From NCBI GenBank assembly GCA_000436795.1, contig HF993158.1:1-53500 (forward strand): DNA of 53,500 nt. The letters are read 5' to 3'. This stretch comes from Bacteroides sp. CAG:1076. GTDB taxonomy: Bacteria; Bacteroidota; Bacteroidia; Bacteroidales; Bacteroidaceae. Position 1 is the stretch's first letter; each line of letters starts with the position of its first letter. The notes beneath the pieces were generated by a model. It saw only the letters and a list, made by a program, of their open reading frames with translations. It searched no databases and had not been told where the DNA came from. This document shows, piece after piece, positions 26,341 to 35,309 of the stretch. Both the position numbers and the translations under genes were made by a program.

Positions 26341-27465
26341 GTGTTTTTTAAAGACGTCATAGGACAAAATGAGGCGAAACGCCATTTACTGACACTCGTT
26401 CACGAGGGACGAGTGCCACACGCTATACTGTTCTGTGGTGCAGAAGGTACAGGCAAATTACCACTGGCATTGGCACTGGCACGCTATCTGTGTTGCGAAA
26501 ATCCGGGTGAAGAAGACGCCTGCGGTAAATGTCCTTCGTGTATAAAAATGAACAAACTGATACATCCCGACGTTCATTTTGCTTTTCCGGTCATCAAGAA
26601 AAAAGCCGGACGCGACACCGTATCCGACGATTTCATTGATGTATGGCGACAGCAGATTATCGATTCGCCTTATTTTTCGCTTGCCAACTGGCTGGCACGC
26701 ATGGGAGCAGAAAACCAACAAGCACAGATTTTTGTACGCGAGAGTGATGAAATTCAACGGAAACTTTCTCTGAAAGCGGGAGAGGGAGGTTATAAAATCA
26801 TGATTGTATGGCTTCCGGAAAAGATGAATGCAGAATGCGGAAACAAGTTACTAAAACTCCTTGAAGAGCCGCCCGCCTATACCTTGTTCTTACTGGTGAG
26901 TGAAGCACCTGAAAATATCCTGCCTACCCTGACCAGCCGTATGCAGCGCTTCAATCTGCCTCCATTGAGTGAGGATGACATAGCCGGACTATTACGTACA
27001 CGATACATGCTCCAGCCGGACGATGCAGCCGATATCGCACACCTATCTGCGGGAAGTGTATTGCGGGCAATAGAAAACATACATCTGGGAGAAGAGAACC
27101 GCCTCTTCTTCGAATTGTTCACTTCGCTGATGCGACTGGCTTACGCACGACGCTTAAAGGAGATGAAAGCCTGGAGTGAACAAGTTGCTGCATTAGGCAG
27201 AGAACGACAGAAAAATCTACTGGCATACTGCCAGCGCATGATACGGGAAAACTTTATATATAACTTCCACTGTTCGGAAATGAATTTTCTGGGACGTGAA
27301 GAAGCTCAATTTGCTTCTCGATTTGCTCCTTTCGTCAACGAAAGAAACGTCATGGGTATCATGGATGAGCTGGAGGAAGCCGGACGACATATCGAACAGA
27401 ATGTAAACCCTAAATTCGTATTCTTCGATTTCGCCCTGAAAATGATTGTACTACTAAAGAATTGA
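26341..27465 (+). CDS. holB: DNA polymerase III subunit delta-prime
   Basis: 374 residues from a GTG (26341) located 2 bp after the metF stop; the frame is open further upstream but inside metF. The AAA+ clamp-loader plan is visible: Walker A GAEGTGK (about 36), Cys cluster C-x8-CGKCPSC for zinc, a Walker B region, and sensor 1 ending LPTLTSRMQRF, where the family consensus S-R-C is SRM. Delta-prime is the structural member of the clamp loader that puts the sliding clamp on DNA. The coiled-coil C-terminal collar follows. Confidence 0.9.
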   Translation: MFFKDVIGQNEAKRHLLTLVHEGRVPHAILFCGAEGTGKLPLALALARYLCCENPGEEDACGKCPSCIKMNKLIHPDVHFAFPVIKKKAGRDTVSDDFIDVWRQQIIDSPYFSLANWLARMGAENQQAQIFVRESDEIQRKLSLKAGEGGYKIMIVWLPEKMNAECGNKLLKLLEEPPAYTLFLLVSEAPENILPTLTSRMQRFNLPPLSEDDIAGLLRTRYMLQPDDAADIAHLSAGSVLRAIENIHLGEENRLFFELFTSLMRLAYARRLKEMKAWSEQVAALGRERQKNLLAYCQRMIRENFIYNFHCSEMNFLGREEAQFASRFAPFVNERNVMGIMDELEEAGRHIEQNVNPKFVFFDFALKMIVLLKN

Positions 27466-27469
27466 AACT

Positions 27470-29017
27470 ATGAACAAATTTATACTGAAAAACGGAAGTG
27501 GCTCATTGTGTTGCAAGGGCTGCGGAAGACAAGATAATAAACTGAATACCTACGACTGGCTGGCAGATATACCAGGCAACAGCGAAGAACAGGATATGGT
27601 GGAAGTACAGTTCAAAAATACCCGGAAAGGATATTTCAAGAACAGCAATCACCTGAAACTGGAAAAAGGTGACATCGTAGCCGTAGAAGCCAGTCCGGGT
27701 CATGATATAGGTACAGTAACGCTGACAGGACGCCTTGTACCGTTACAGATGCGTAAGGCTAATATAAAGCCGGATGCTGAAATACGCCGTGTATACCGCA
27801 AGGCAAAACCGGTGGATATGGAAAAATATGAGGAAGCCAAAAGCCGTGAACATGCTACAATGATTCGTTCACGCCAGATTGCTGCCGAACTGGGGCTGCA
27901 AATGAAAATTGGCGATGTGGAGTATCAGGGCGACGGAAACAAGGCTATCTTCTATTATATCGCTGATGAACGAGTAGACTTCCGTCAGCTTATCAAAGTA
28001 CTGGCCGAAGCTTTCCGCGTGCGCATCGAAATGAAACAGATCGGTGCCCGTCAGGAAGCAGGACGCATCGGCGGTATCGGTCCTTGCGGACGGGAACTGT
28101 GTTGCGCTACATGGATGACAAACTTCATTTCTGTATCTACAGGGGCCGCACGCTATCAGGATATTTCGTTAAATCCTCAAAAGCTGGCAGGACAATGTGC
28201 CAAGCTGAAATGTTGCCTCAACTACGAAGTAGATGCCTACGTAGAATGCCAGAAACGACTTCCCAGCAAAGAGATTACACTCGAAACAATGGATGCGACG
28301 TACTATTATTTCAAGGCTGATATTCTGAAAGGAGAAATCATTTATTCTACCGACAAGAGTTTCCTTGCCAACGAAGTTACTCTTACTGCACGTCGTGCCT
28401 TCGAAGTAATCAACATGAACCGTCGTGGTGAAAAGCCTGAAAAATTAAATGACAATGGGATGCATGAGCCAGCACGTCCGAAAGATTTGCTGGAACAGGA
28501 AAGTGTAACCCGTTTCGATAAAAGCCGGAATAATAAGAACCGAAAGAAAAAAAGAAACGGAGAGGCTCGTCAGGCTAATGTACAACAGGATAACAATGCT
28601 CAGAAGCTTCTACCCAACAAGGATATGCCTAATCAGGAAAAGGTTGAGAATCAGGTAAAGGTAGAAAATAATACAGCAGCTTCTGCAAATATCCCTACAA
28701 CCAACGGAAAAGAAAGACGGAAAGAAGACCGTCAGGGAGAAAAACGCCGGAATGACAGAGGGAATCGTCCTCAGAAGCAAGGTAATGCTCCGCGTCCAGC
28801 CGACAACAGACAACAACCGGGTCAACAGCCGGAGGTACGTGCCCAGCAACAGCAGCCGGAAGGGAAAAAACAAGGAAACGTTCCCCGTCCGGCCGACAAC
28901 AAACAACAACCTAACCAGCCGGAAGCACGTGCCCAGCAACAGCAGCCGGAAGGAGGCAACAGACAACCTAACCGTCCACGCCGGCAGGTGCGAAAAAACA
29001 ACAACGAAATAGCATGA
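27470..29017 (+). CDS. RicT/YaaT-like PSP1-domain protein with repetitive tail
   Basis: 515 residues. The core (about 30-290) is the PSP1 domain with the Cys signature GIGPCGRELCC and LKCCLNYEVDAY, like RicT/YaaT of B. subtilis, which with RicA and RicF carries FeS clusters and supports RNase Y. The extra N-terminal CCKGCGR adds a Cys motif. From about 325 on the protein is disordered and rich in Asn, Gln, Arg, Lys and Pro. Its end holds two 30-residue repeats starting NAPRPADNRQQPGQ and NVPRPADNKQQPNQ, each ending QQQQPEG. It overlaps gldH by 4 bp. The partner RicA/RicF genes are not in the window. Confidence 0.85.
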   Translation: MNKFILKNGSGSLCCKGCGRQDNKLNTYDWLADIPGNSEEQDMVEVQFKNTRKGYFKNSNHLKLEKGDIVAVEASPGHDIGTVTLTGRLVPLQMRKANIKPDAEIRRVYRKAKPVDMEKYEEAKSREHATMIRSRQIAAELGLQMKIGDVEYQGDGNKAIFYYIADERVDFRQLIKVLAEAFRVRIEMKQIGARQEAGRIGGIGPCGRELCCATWMTNFISVSTGAARYQDISLNPQKLAGQCAKLKCCLNYEVDAYVECQKRLPSKEITLETMDATYYYFKADILKGEIIYSTDKSFLANEVTLTARRAFEVINMNRRGEKPEKLNDNGMHEPARPKDLLEQESVTRFDKSRNNKNRKKKRNGEARQANVQQDNNAQKLLPNKDMPNQEKVENQVKVENNTAASANIPTTNGKERRKEDRQGEKRRNDRGNRPQKQGNAPRPADNRQQPGQQPEVRAQQQQPEGKKQGNVPRPADNKQQPNQPEARAQQQQPEGGNRQPNRPRRQVRKNNNEIA

Positions 29018-29529
29018 CCACACTAAAAACTTCATCATATATCCGCACCGCGGGGGGAATATTAAGCTTATTATTCTCCCTGGCGGCCTGCAATGATGAT
29101 ACCGTCTACCATACTTACCAGAACCTAAGTGAAAATGGATGGCCTAAACAGGATACCTTGGAATATACCCTGCCATCACAACTAACCAGACATCATTATA
29201 GTCTGGAAATAGGATTAAGACATACAGAAAACTATCCATATCAGGATATATGGCTGGAAGTACTTTACCCGCTCACTCCCGACAAACGCCCAGACACATT
29301 ACATTTGAAACTGGCTGACAAGTGGGGAAACTGGAAAGGAAAAGGCACATCGGGAAACTTATACCAGTTTACCTTTACTGCCAATGAACCGATCTATCTC
29401 TCGACAGCCGACAGCATGCTGCAAATAGTTCATATTATGCGCGACAAATCGCTGAAGGGAATCAGTGATGTAGGTATGCGTCTATCAACTTTCACGGGCA
29501 GCGTCAATACGCAGAAAGACAAACAGTAA
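29014..29529 (+). CDS. gldH: GldH-family gliding-type lipoprotein
   Basis: 171 residues. A lipoprotein signal with lipobox LAAC at about 26-29 (SLLFSLAACNDD) is followed by the family's YHTYQNLSENGWPKQDTL. GldH is needed for gliding in Flavobacterium, where it acts with other Gld proteins; in non-gliding Bacteroides the role is unknown, and it remains a marker of the phylum. The start overlaps the previous gene (ATGA). Its last 45 bp overlap the 3' end of rodA on the other strand. Confidence 0.82.
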   Translation: MTTLKTSSYIRTAGGILSLLFSLAACNDDTVYHTYQNLSENGWPKQDTLEYTLPSQLTRHHYSLEIGLRHTENYPYQDIWLEVLYPLTPDKRPDTLHLKLADKWGNWKGKGTSGNLYQFTFTANEPIYLSTADSMLQIVHIMRDKSLKGISDVGMRLSTFTGSVNTQKDKQ

Positions 29530-30939
29530 AATGGTAAATCCCCAAAGCGAAGAACCTCCGTAACTGAAGAAAGGAAGAGGAATACCGATAACAGGAGTCA
29601 GTCCGAGAACCATTCCAATATTAACAAACAGGTGGAAGAAAAAGATACTTAACACACTATAGCCATATACCCTTCCGAAACGCGTGCTTTGCCGCTCGGC
29701 AAGGTAGATTAACCGCCATATCAATGCGGCAAACAGCAAAATCACGATAGAGGAGCCTACAAAGCCCTGTTCCTCTCCTACGGTACAAAAGATAAAGTCG
29801 GTATCCTGCTCCGGTACATACTTCAATTTGGTCTGAGTACCGTTCAGAAATCCTTTTCCCAGAAATCCTCCCGAGCCAATGGCTATCTTACTCTGGTTTA
29901 CATTATAACCGGCACCTGTAGGATCATCTTCCATTCCTAACAATACTTTAATACGTATCTGCTGATGAGGTTCAAGCACTTCATTGAACACATAATCGGC
30001 AGAGAAAAGAAATCCTACCGAACCTATTGCAAAAACCAATATATACAGATAGTTGCGAATGCGCTCATGCAGAAATAAATAAACCAAATAAATACATAGG
30101 GCTCCGCATACTACACCTTGCAAATAAACGACATTAAACGGTATGACGTACAAAGAGAACAGCCACCCCAACAACATCGAACCAATGCCAAAAGACAGAA
30201 TATAAATTACCGCCCGTTCGCTGTTTTTACAATATGCCTTTACCAGCAATGACGTAAAAAGTACAATCAATCCCAATACGGCAAATTCTCCCAACGAAGT
30301 AAAGCCATCGGCCATCAGTTCATTACTGAAACGGATTCCGACAATAAAATAAATTACGGCACATACCCCGGCAAACAAAATAGACCCTGTCATTCCTTCC
30401 CGATACAGAACAAGGAAGAATGACAAATAGACCAAAGCCGAACCTGTTTCTTTCTGGCAAATAATCAGTAACATCGGAACAAGGATAATGGCAAGGGCAA
30501 CCAGCATCTTCCGTCCCCGTTCCATGGAAAAGGTATATTCGCCCATATACTTGGCCAAAGCCAGTGCTGTAGCAAACTTGGCAAACTCGGCAGGCTGCAA
30601 ACTAACCGGGCCCAATACAATCCACGAACGCGATCCCTTAATCTCATGCGGATTGAATATCGTTCCGAAAAGCAACAGCAACAAGATTCCGTAAATCAGA
30701 TAAGCATATGTATCATACAAACGATCTTCCAGCATCAGCAGTACAAAACCTAATGTGAAAGAACAACCAATCCACATCAACTGTTTTCCGGCACGTGTCG
30801 TAAAGTTCAGAAAATCCGGATCACCGTAATCATAACTGGCTCCGCATACGCTGAACCAGCCACATACGATCAAGACGAAATAAAGAGCTATCGTCCACCA
30901 GTCAACCGTTTTCCATAAACTATCTTTCCTGTAAGCCAT
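29485..30939 (-). CDS. rodA: Rod-shape SEDS glycosyltransferase RodA
   Basis: 484 residues from MAYRKDSLWKTVDWW (30939), which overlaps the penicillin-binding-protein gene by 20 bp; a longer frame to 30981 is less likely. SEDS proteins polymerise peptidoglycan strands together with their class B PBP. Ten membrane helices; family motifs include SRSWIVLGPVSLQPAEFAK, the loop WQNQ-like region ending GFLNGTQTKLKYVPEQDTDF, and VGLTPVIGIPLPFFSYGGSS, the hallmark near the C-terminus. Compared with E. coli RodA (370 aa) it has extra helices around 200-310. Last gene of the mre block. Confidence 0.92.
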   Translation of the reverse strand: MAYRKDSLWKTVDWWTIALYFVLIVCGWFSVCGASYDYGDPDFLNFTTRAGKQLMWIGCSFTLGFVLLMLEDRLYDTYAYLIYGILLLLLFGTIFNPHEIKGSRSWIVLGPVSLQPAEFAKFATALALAKYMGEYTFSMERGRKMLVALAIILVPMLLIICQKETGSALVYLSFFLVLYREGMTGSILFAGVCAVIYFIVGIRFSNELMADGFTSLGEFAVLGLIVLFTSLLVKAYCKNSERAVIYILSFGIGSMLLGWLFSLYVIPFNVVYLQGVVCGALCIYLVYLFLHERIRNYLYILVFAIGSVGFLFSADYVFNEVLEPHQQIRIKVLLGMEDDPTGAGYNVNQSKIAIGSGGFLGKGFLNGTQTKLKYVPEQDTDFIFCTVGEEQGFVGSSIVILLFAALIWRLIYLAERQSTRFGRVYGYSVLSIFFFHLFVNIGMVLGLTPVIGIPLPFFSYGGSSLWGFTILLFVFLRIDAARES

Positions 30940-32770
30940 AATCAATTCTACGGTTTTGAATATCGGTAGCCAATGCCTCATCTGCTTCGGTCAGCTTCCC
31001 GGTCAAATATTTTTCTATCATCAGTCGCCCGATAGGTACTCCGTATGTAGCACCCCATCCACCATTCTCTACATAAACGGCAATGGCTATTTTCGGATTA
31101 TTCATCGGGGCAAATCCCATAAATGCAGAGTGGTCTTTCCCATGATTTTGTGCCGTACCAGTTTTACCACAGACCTCCAGTTCCGGAATATTTGCCAAAC
31201 TACACGTACCTCCCAATACAGCCGCACGCATACCTTGCACAACTTCGTCGTAATGGCTTTTTTCTACTTTCGTATAACGTCGGTTCACATACATCGAATC
31301 AAGCGCTTCTCCTTCTACTTCCTTCACGACATGAGGAGTTACAAAATATCCCCGATTAGCAATGGTTGCTCCCAAATTGGCAATCTGCAAAGGTGTAGCC
31401 GTAACCTCTCCCTGACCGATTGCAATACTGATGATGGTCAAACCATTCCACGAACGGCGATATGCCTTGTCATAATATTGTGCGTTAGGGATCATACCAC
31501 GCTTTTCGCCCGGCAAGTCAATACCCAACTGATAACCGAATCCCATAGATACCATATAATCGCGCCATGTATTCATGGCTTTCTGCACGGAACCATATTT
31601 CTGACGGGCTCCGATCATATGAAACAATCCCCAGCAGAAATATCCGTTACAAGAAGTAGCGATAGCAGGTATCAAAGCCAAAGGAGACGGATGAGAGTGA
31701 CAACCGACATGAAGTCCCCGGTACGAAAATCCTCCGCTACACGGATACATTGTACCCGGAGTAATGATACCCTCCTGCAGAAAGGTCAAGGCCTGAGTGG
31801 TCTTAAACGTAGATCCCGGTGGATACGTTCCCATGATTGCACGGTTCAGCAAAGGCTTCCACGGATCTTTCGACAGCTCGATGTGATTCTTGCCTCGGCT
31901 ACGGCCAATCATCAGACTGGGATCGTAAGTAGGTGATGATACCAGACAAAGCACTTCACCCGTAGAGGGCTCAATAGCTACAATACTGCCAATTTTACCT
32001 TCCAGCAATCTCTCGCCCAACATTTGAAGTTCAATATCCAGACTCAGCGTCAAGTTCTTTCCCGGTACAGGTGCCTTATCGAACTTTCCATCCATATAAT
32101 TCCCCTGTATACGTCCGTGTGCATCGCGAAGCAGGACTTCCACCCCTTTTTCTCCCCTAAGTTGTTTCTCATACGAACGCTCAACTCCCAGCTTTCCGAT
32201 GAAATCACCCGGAAGATAATAGTCATCATCCTCCATCTCCTGCTTGGAAACTTCGGCAATATCACCTAAGATGTGCGCCCCCGCATTATAATTATACTGC
32301 CGGATAGTACGCCGCTGTATGTAAAAGCCGGGAAACTTAAAAAGTTTTTCCTGAAAGATACCACAATCCTCAGCAGAGAGCTGAGTCAGAAAGACCTGAT
32401 TGGTATATGGAGAATATCCGGGATTCAAACGCCGGTCCTTCATGTCGTGAAACTTACGGCGTACAAACTCGGGCGTTATCCGCAGTGTACTGCACAAATC
32501 GGCAGTATCCAGTGAGGTAATTTCTTTCATGACAACCGTTATGTCGTAAGCCGGCTGATTATAAACCAGCAACTTTCCGGTACGGTCGTATATCACGCCC
32601 CGGCTCGGATATTGAATTTTTTTCAGAAATGCATTGCTGTCGGCATTCTTCCGGTAGTCATCATTCAATATCTGCAAGGCAAACAAGCGAATAATAAAAA
32701 GAGCAACTACCGTCAGGACGACACCACCTATGACATATCTTCTTTTTGACAGCTTATAATTCCGATCCAC
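30920..32770 (-). CDS. mrdA: Penicillin-binding protein 2 (elongation transpeptidase)
   Basis: 616 residues from a GTG at 32770 that shares one base with the mreD stop and is preceded by AAGGAGG. A single membrane helix (YVIGGVVLTVVALFIIRLFA) leads to the dimerisation domain and the transpeptidase domain. Active-site motifs: the SxxK serine in YPPGSTFKTTQA, SxN in SCNGYF, and KTGTA at VCGKTGTAQN. It crosslinks cell-wall peptidoglycan during elongation as partner of RodA, encoded immediately after it. Confidence 0.93.
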   Translation of the reverse strand: MDRNYKLSKRRYVIGGVVLTVVALFIIRLFALQILNDDYRKNADSNAFLKKIQYPSRGVIYDRTGKLLVYNQPAYDITVVMKEITSLDTADLCSTLRITPEFVRRKFHDMKDRRLNPGYSPYTNQVFLTQLSAEDCGIFQEKLFKFPGFYIQRRTIRQYNYNAGAHILGDIAEVSKQEMEDDDYYLPGDFIGKLGVERSYEKQLRGEKGVEVLLRDAHGRIQGNYMDGKFDKAPVPGKNLTLSLDIELQMLGERLLEGKIGSIVAIEPSTGEVLCLVSSPTYDPSLMIGRSRGKNHIELSKDPWKPLLNRAIMGTYPPGSTFKTTQALTFLQEGIITPGTMYPCSGGFSYRGLHVGCHSHPSPLALIPAIATSCNGYFCWGLFHMIGARQKYGSVQKAMNTWRDYMVSMGFGYQLGIDLPGEKRGMIPNAQYYDKAYRRSWNGLTIISIAIGQGEVTATPLQIANLGATIANRGYFVTPHVVKEVEGEALDSMYVNRRYTKVEKSHYDEVVQGMRAAVLGGTCSLANIPELEVCGKTGTAQNHGKDHSAFMGFAPMNNPKIAIAVYVENGGWGATYGVPIGRLMIEKYLTGKLTEADEALATDIQNRRIDYGLQER

Positions 32771-33270
32771 TATTTCTTCCTCCTTATAGTGTCTATACAG
32801 ATAACACCCACTACCGTCATTAGCGTATCTGTTACAATCTTCCACAATAGTTCACTCATGCGGAAAAAAGTAAAAGCATCAATTATTTGCAAAGTCACCA
32901 TAAACACGACCGTTCCACTTAATACATACCGGAAAAAAGGATAAAATCCCATTGAACGGATACCCGGTATATAATCGTCCGTCACATCGCGAAGCATCTG
33001 CATCCGCAGCAAAGGACGACGGGCAAACGCCATCATAGTGGCAGCAGCAGCATTCATGCCCGGTGTATTACTGAATATATCCACGCACAGTCCCAGGAAA
33101 AAAGCCTGCAAGAGCAACGACTTGCGAGGTATCTCGGCATTCAACACCAATATATAATAGACATAAAGCATAGGAGTTGCATAGCCCAGGATATGCACAT
33201 GATTCAATACCAGTACCTGAAGCAGTACCAGAAAGACAAACCATACCAATCTATGTAAGAACAATACCAT
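32770..33270 (-). CDS. mreD: Rod shape-determining membrane protein MreD
   Basis: 166 residues, five to six predicted membrane helices (for example LVWFVFLVLLQVLVLNHVHI). MreD sequences are poorly conserved; the call rests on length, topology, the NxPGxNAAA-like loop and its place between mreC and mrdA. It links the MreB cytoskeleton to the wall synthases. It starts 5 bp after mreC and its stop overlaps the mrdA start. Confidence 0.82.
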   Translation of the reverse strand: MVLFLHRLVWFVFLVLLQVLVLNHVHILGYATPMLYVYYILVLNAEIPRKSLLLQAFFLGLCVDIFSNTPGMNAAAATMMAFARRPLLRMQMLRDVTDDYIPGIRSMGFYPFFRYVLSGTVVFMVTLQIIDAFTFFRMSELLWKIVTDTLMTVVGVICIDTIRRKK

Positions 33271-33275
33271 ATCCT

Positions 33276-34118
33276 TTATTTTATATTATCTTCGAGCACA
33301 GCCTGTTCCGTCCGTGCACGAGAAGCAATCACATTCACATCGTTCAAACGCGCGAAATCAGTAAACAGTTTGATCTTCAGCACATACGACAATCCATCAT
33401 GACTATCTGCCATATCATCGACTACCCCAACAGGAATTCCTTCCGGGAAGACGGCACTATGTCCGCTGGTTACCACCGTATCACCCAGCGAAAATTCTGA
33501 ATGTCGGGGAATATCTTTCAGCCATGCATAAAGTGAAGAACCACCGTTCCATTTCAGCGATCCGAAATAATCCGTCCGTTGAATCTTGCAACTGATACTG
33601 CTTTTGGAATTCAATACCGGCAATATAATAGCGTAATGAGCCGAAGTCTGATATACAATGCCGACTACCCCATTTCCGCTCACTACTCCCATTTCGGTAC
33701 GAATACTGTCAACAGAGCCCTTATTGATTGTGATATAGTTATCCACATGCGTCACGCTGTTATTCACCACCTCAGCCGGATAGATAGAATAATCAGCCAG
33801 CACATCCGTATACATCTGTTTTTCTACATCCGTAGTGTCGCGCGTATAGTTCTTTAAAGCTTTACTCAACGATTCCACCTGCAATTCCAGTTCCACATTA
33901 CGGCGTACCAGATCACGGTTAACCTTGTGTAACCCGAAATAAGAGGTTATCTCACTTGCCACCTCATAAACGCTGCCAGCAACACGATTGGCGGAAGTAA
34001 AAAATACACTTCCCTGATAGCTGTTGAAGCGAAACAGCAAAATGAAGCTTACAATCTCCAGCAAGACGAAGAGCAACCAGTAGTCATATTTCAATAAAAA
34101 GTTCAGCAGATTTCGCAT
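33276..34118 (-). CDS. mreC: Rod shape-determining protein MreC
   Basis: 280 residues from MRNLLNFLLKYDYWLLFVLL (34118), which places the membrane helix at the usual N-terminal position; the frame is open back to 34184. A coiled coil (about 70-100) is followed by the double beta-barrel region: VTHVDNYITINKGSVDSI, GVVSGNGVVGIVYQ and DTVVTSGHSAVFPEGIPVG. MreC is a periplasmic scaffold that activates PBP2-RodA. The spacer to mreB is 98 bp. Confidence 0.88.
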   Translation of the reverse strand: MRNLLNFLLKYDYWLLFVLLEIVSFILLFRFNSYQGSVFFTSANRVAGSVYEVASEITSYFGLHKVNRDLVRRNVELELQVESLSKALKNYTRDTTDVEKQMYTDVLADYSIYPAEVVNNSVTHVDNYITINKGSVDSIRTEMGVVSGNGVVGIVYQTSAHYAIILPVLNSKSSISCKIQRTDYFGSLKWNGGSSLYAWLKDIPRHSEFSLGDTVVTSGHSAVFPEGIPVGVVDDMADSHDGLSYVLKIKLFTDFARLNDVNVIASRARTEQAVLEDNIK

Positions 34119-34216
34119 ACCTACAACTTCGGAGAAGAAAAATATCAAGATTAATGCGGAGCCATTATAAAAAAGGCTCCGCAATTTTCACAAATGCCCG
34201 AAGGCACAAGTATATT

Positions 34217-35239
34217 TTATCTCATCAAGAATGAGAAACGATCGACATTCTTCAATGCAATACCCGTTCCTTTGGCAACACTCAACAGAGGGTCTTCTGC
34301 AATATGGAACGGAATATTGATCTTATCAGTCAGACGTTTGTCAAGTCCACGCAGCAGCGCGCCGCCACCAGCCAGATAAATACCGTTGCTTACGATATCA
34401 GCATACAGTTCTGGAGGTGTATTTTCCAATGCACTCAGGATAGCTGTTTCTATCTTAGCAATGCTCTTTTCCAGACAGTGAGCAATCTCCTGATAGCAAA
34501 CCGGAACCTCCATAGGCAATGCCGTGATACGGTTTGGTCCACGTACGATATAATCTTCCGGAGCTTCCTCACCCAAATCGGTCAGGGCAGCACCTACATG
34601 AATCTTAATACGTTCGGCCATACGTTCACTGACCTTTACATTATGCTGACGGCTCATATACTCCTGAATATCGGCAGTCAGATCATCTCCGGCAATACGG
34701 ATAGAGTTATTCGAAACGATACCTCCCAATGAAATGACAGCAATTTCAGTAGAACCACCACCTATATCAACAATCATGTTACCCTCGGGAGCTTCCACAT
34801 CCAGTCCGATACCGATAGCAGCAGCCATCGGTTCAAAAATCAGATAGACATCACGTCCACCAGCATGCTCAGCGCTGTCGCGCACCGCTCTTAACTCAAC
34901 CTCGGTAGAACCTGAAGGCACACCGATAACCATACGGAGTGAAGGAGTAAACAAGCGGCGTCCCGTATTTACCTTCTTAATTAAACCACGCATCATCTGT
35001 TCGCACGCGTTAAAGTCGGCAATCACGCCATCACGCAACGGACGAACGGTACGGATGTTTGGGTTTTCCTTTTCATACATCAGCTTGGCACGTTCGCCCA
35101 CGGCAATCATCTTGTCGGTACGGCGGTCGAGTGCCACCACTGAAGGTTCATCTACCACAATCTTGTCATTGCTCAATATAATCGTATTGGCAGTTCCAAG
35201 ATCCATTGCTATTTCTTGTGTAAAAGAGAATAATCCCAT
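34217..35239 (-). CDS. mreB: Rod shape-determining actin homologue MreB
   Basis: 340 residues, typical for MreB. It begins FSFTQEIAMDLGTANTIIL (phosphate-1 motif) and includes MIVDIGGGSTEIAVISLGGI (phosphate-2), NGIYLAGGGALLRGLD (adenosine motif) and VRPLRDGVIADF. It forms membrane-bound filaments that direct cell-wall insertion. The 70-bp gap after purH has no terminator, so readthrough from purH is likely. Confidence 0.95.
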   Translation of the reverse strand: MGLFSFTQEIAMDLGTANTIILSNDKIVVDEPSVVALDRRTDKMIAVGERAKLMYEKENPNIRTVRPLRDGVIADFNACEQMMRGLIKKVNTGRRLFTPSLRMVIGVPSGSTEVELRAVRDSAEHAGGRDVYLIFEPMAAAIGIGLDVEAPEGNMIVDIGGGSTEIAVISLGGIVSNNSIRIAGDDLTADIQEYMSRQHNVKVSERMAERIKIHVGAALTDLGEEAPEDYIVRGPNRITALPMEVPVCYQEIAHCLEKSIAKIETAILSALENTPPELYADIVSNGIYLAGGGALLRGLDKRLTDKINIPFHIAEDPLLSVAKGTGIALKNVDRFSFLMR

Positions 35240-35309
35240 AATTTTCCTATTGAAGAATCTTTTTTAAATAATGAACGAAGAATCACTCTTCATTGATTAT
35301 CCAGTTATT

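Noticed and set aside
28752..29012. Alternative frames in the repetitive end of the RicT-like gene
   Set aside because: They arise from low-complexity repeats read out of frame.
30956..31936. Open frame of 326 codons opposite mrdA
   Set aside because: The minus-strand PBP2 has all catalytic motifs in this stretch; the plus-strand frame shows no family features.
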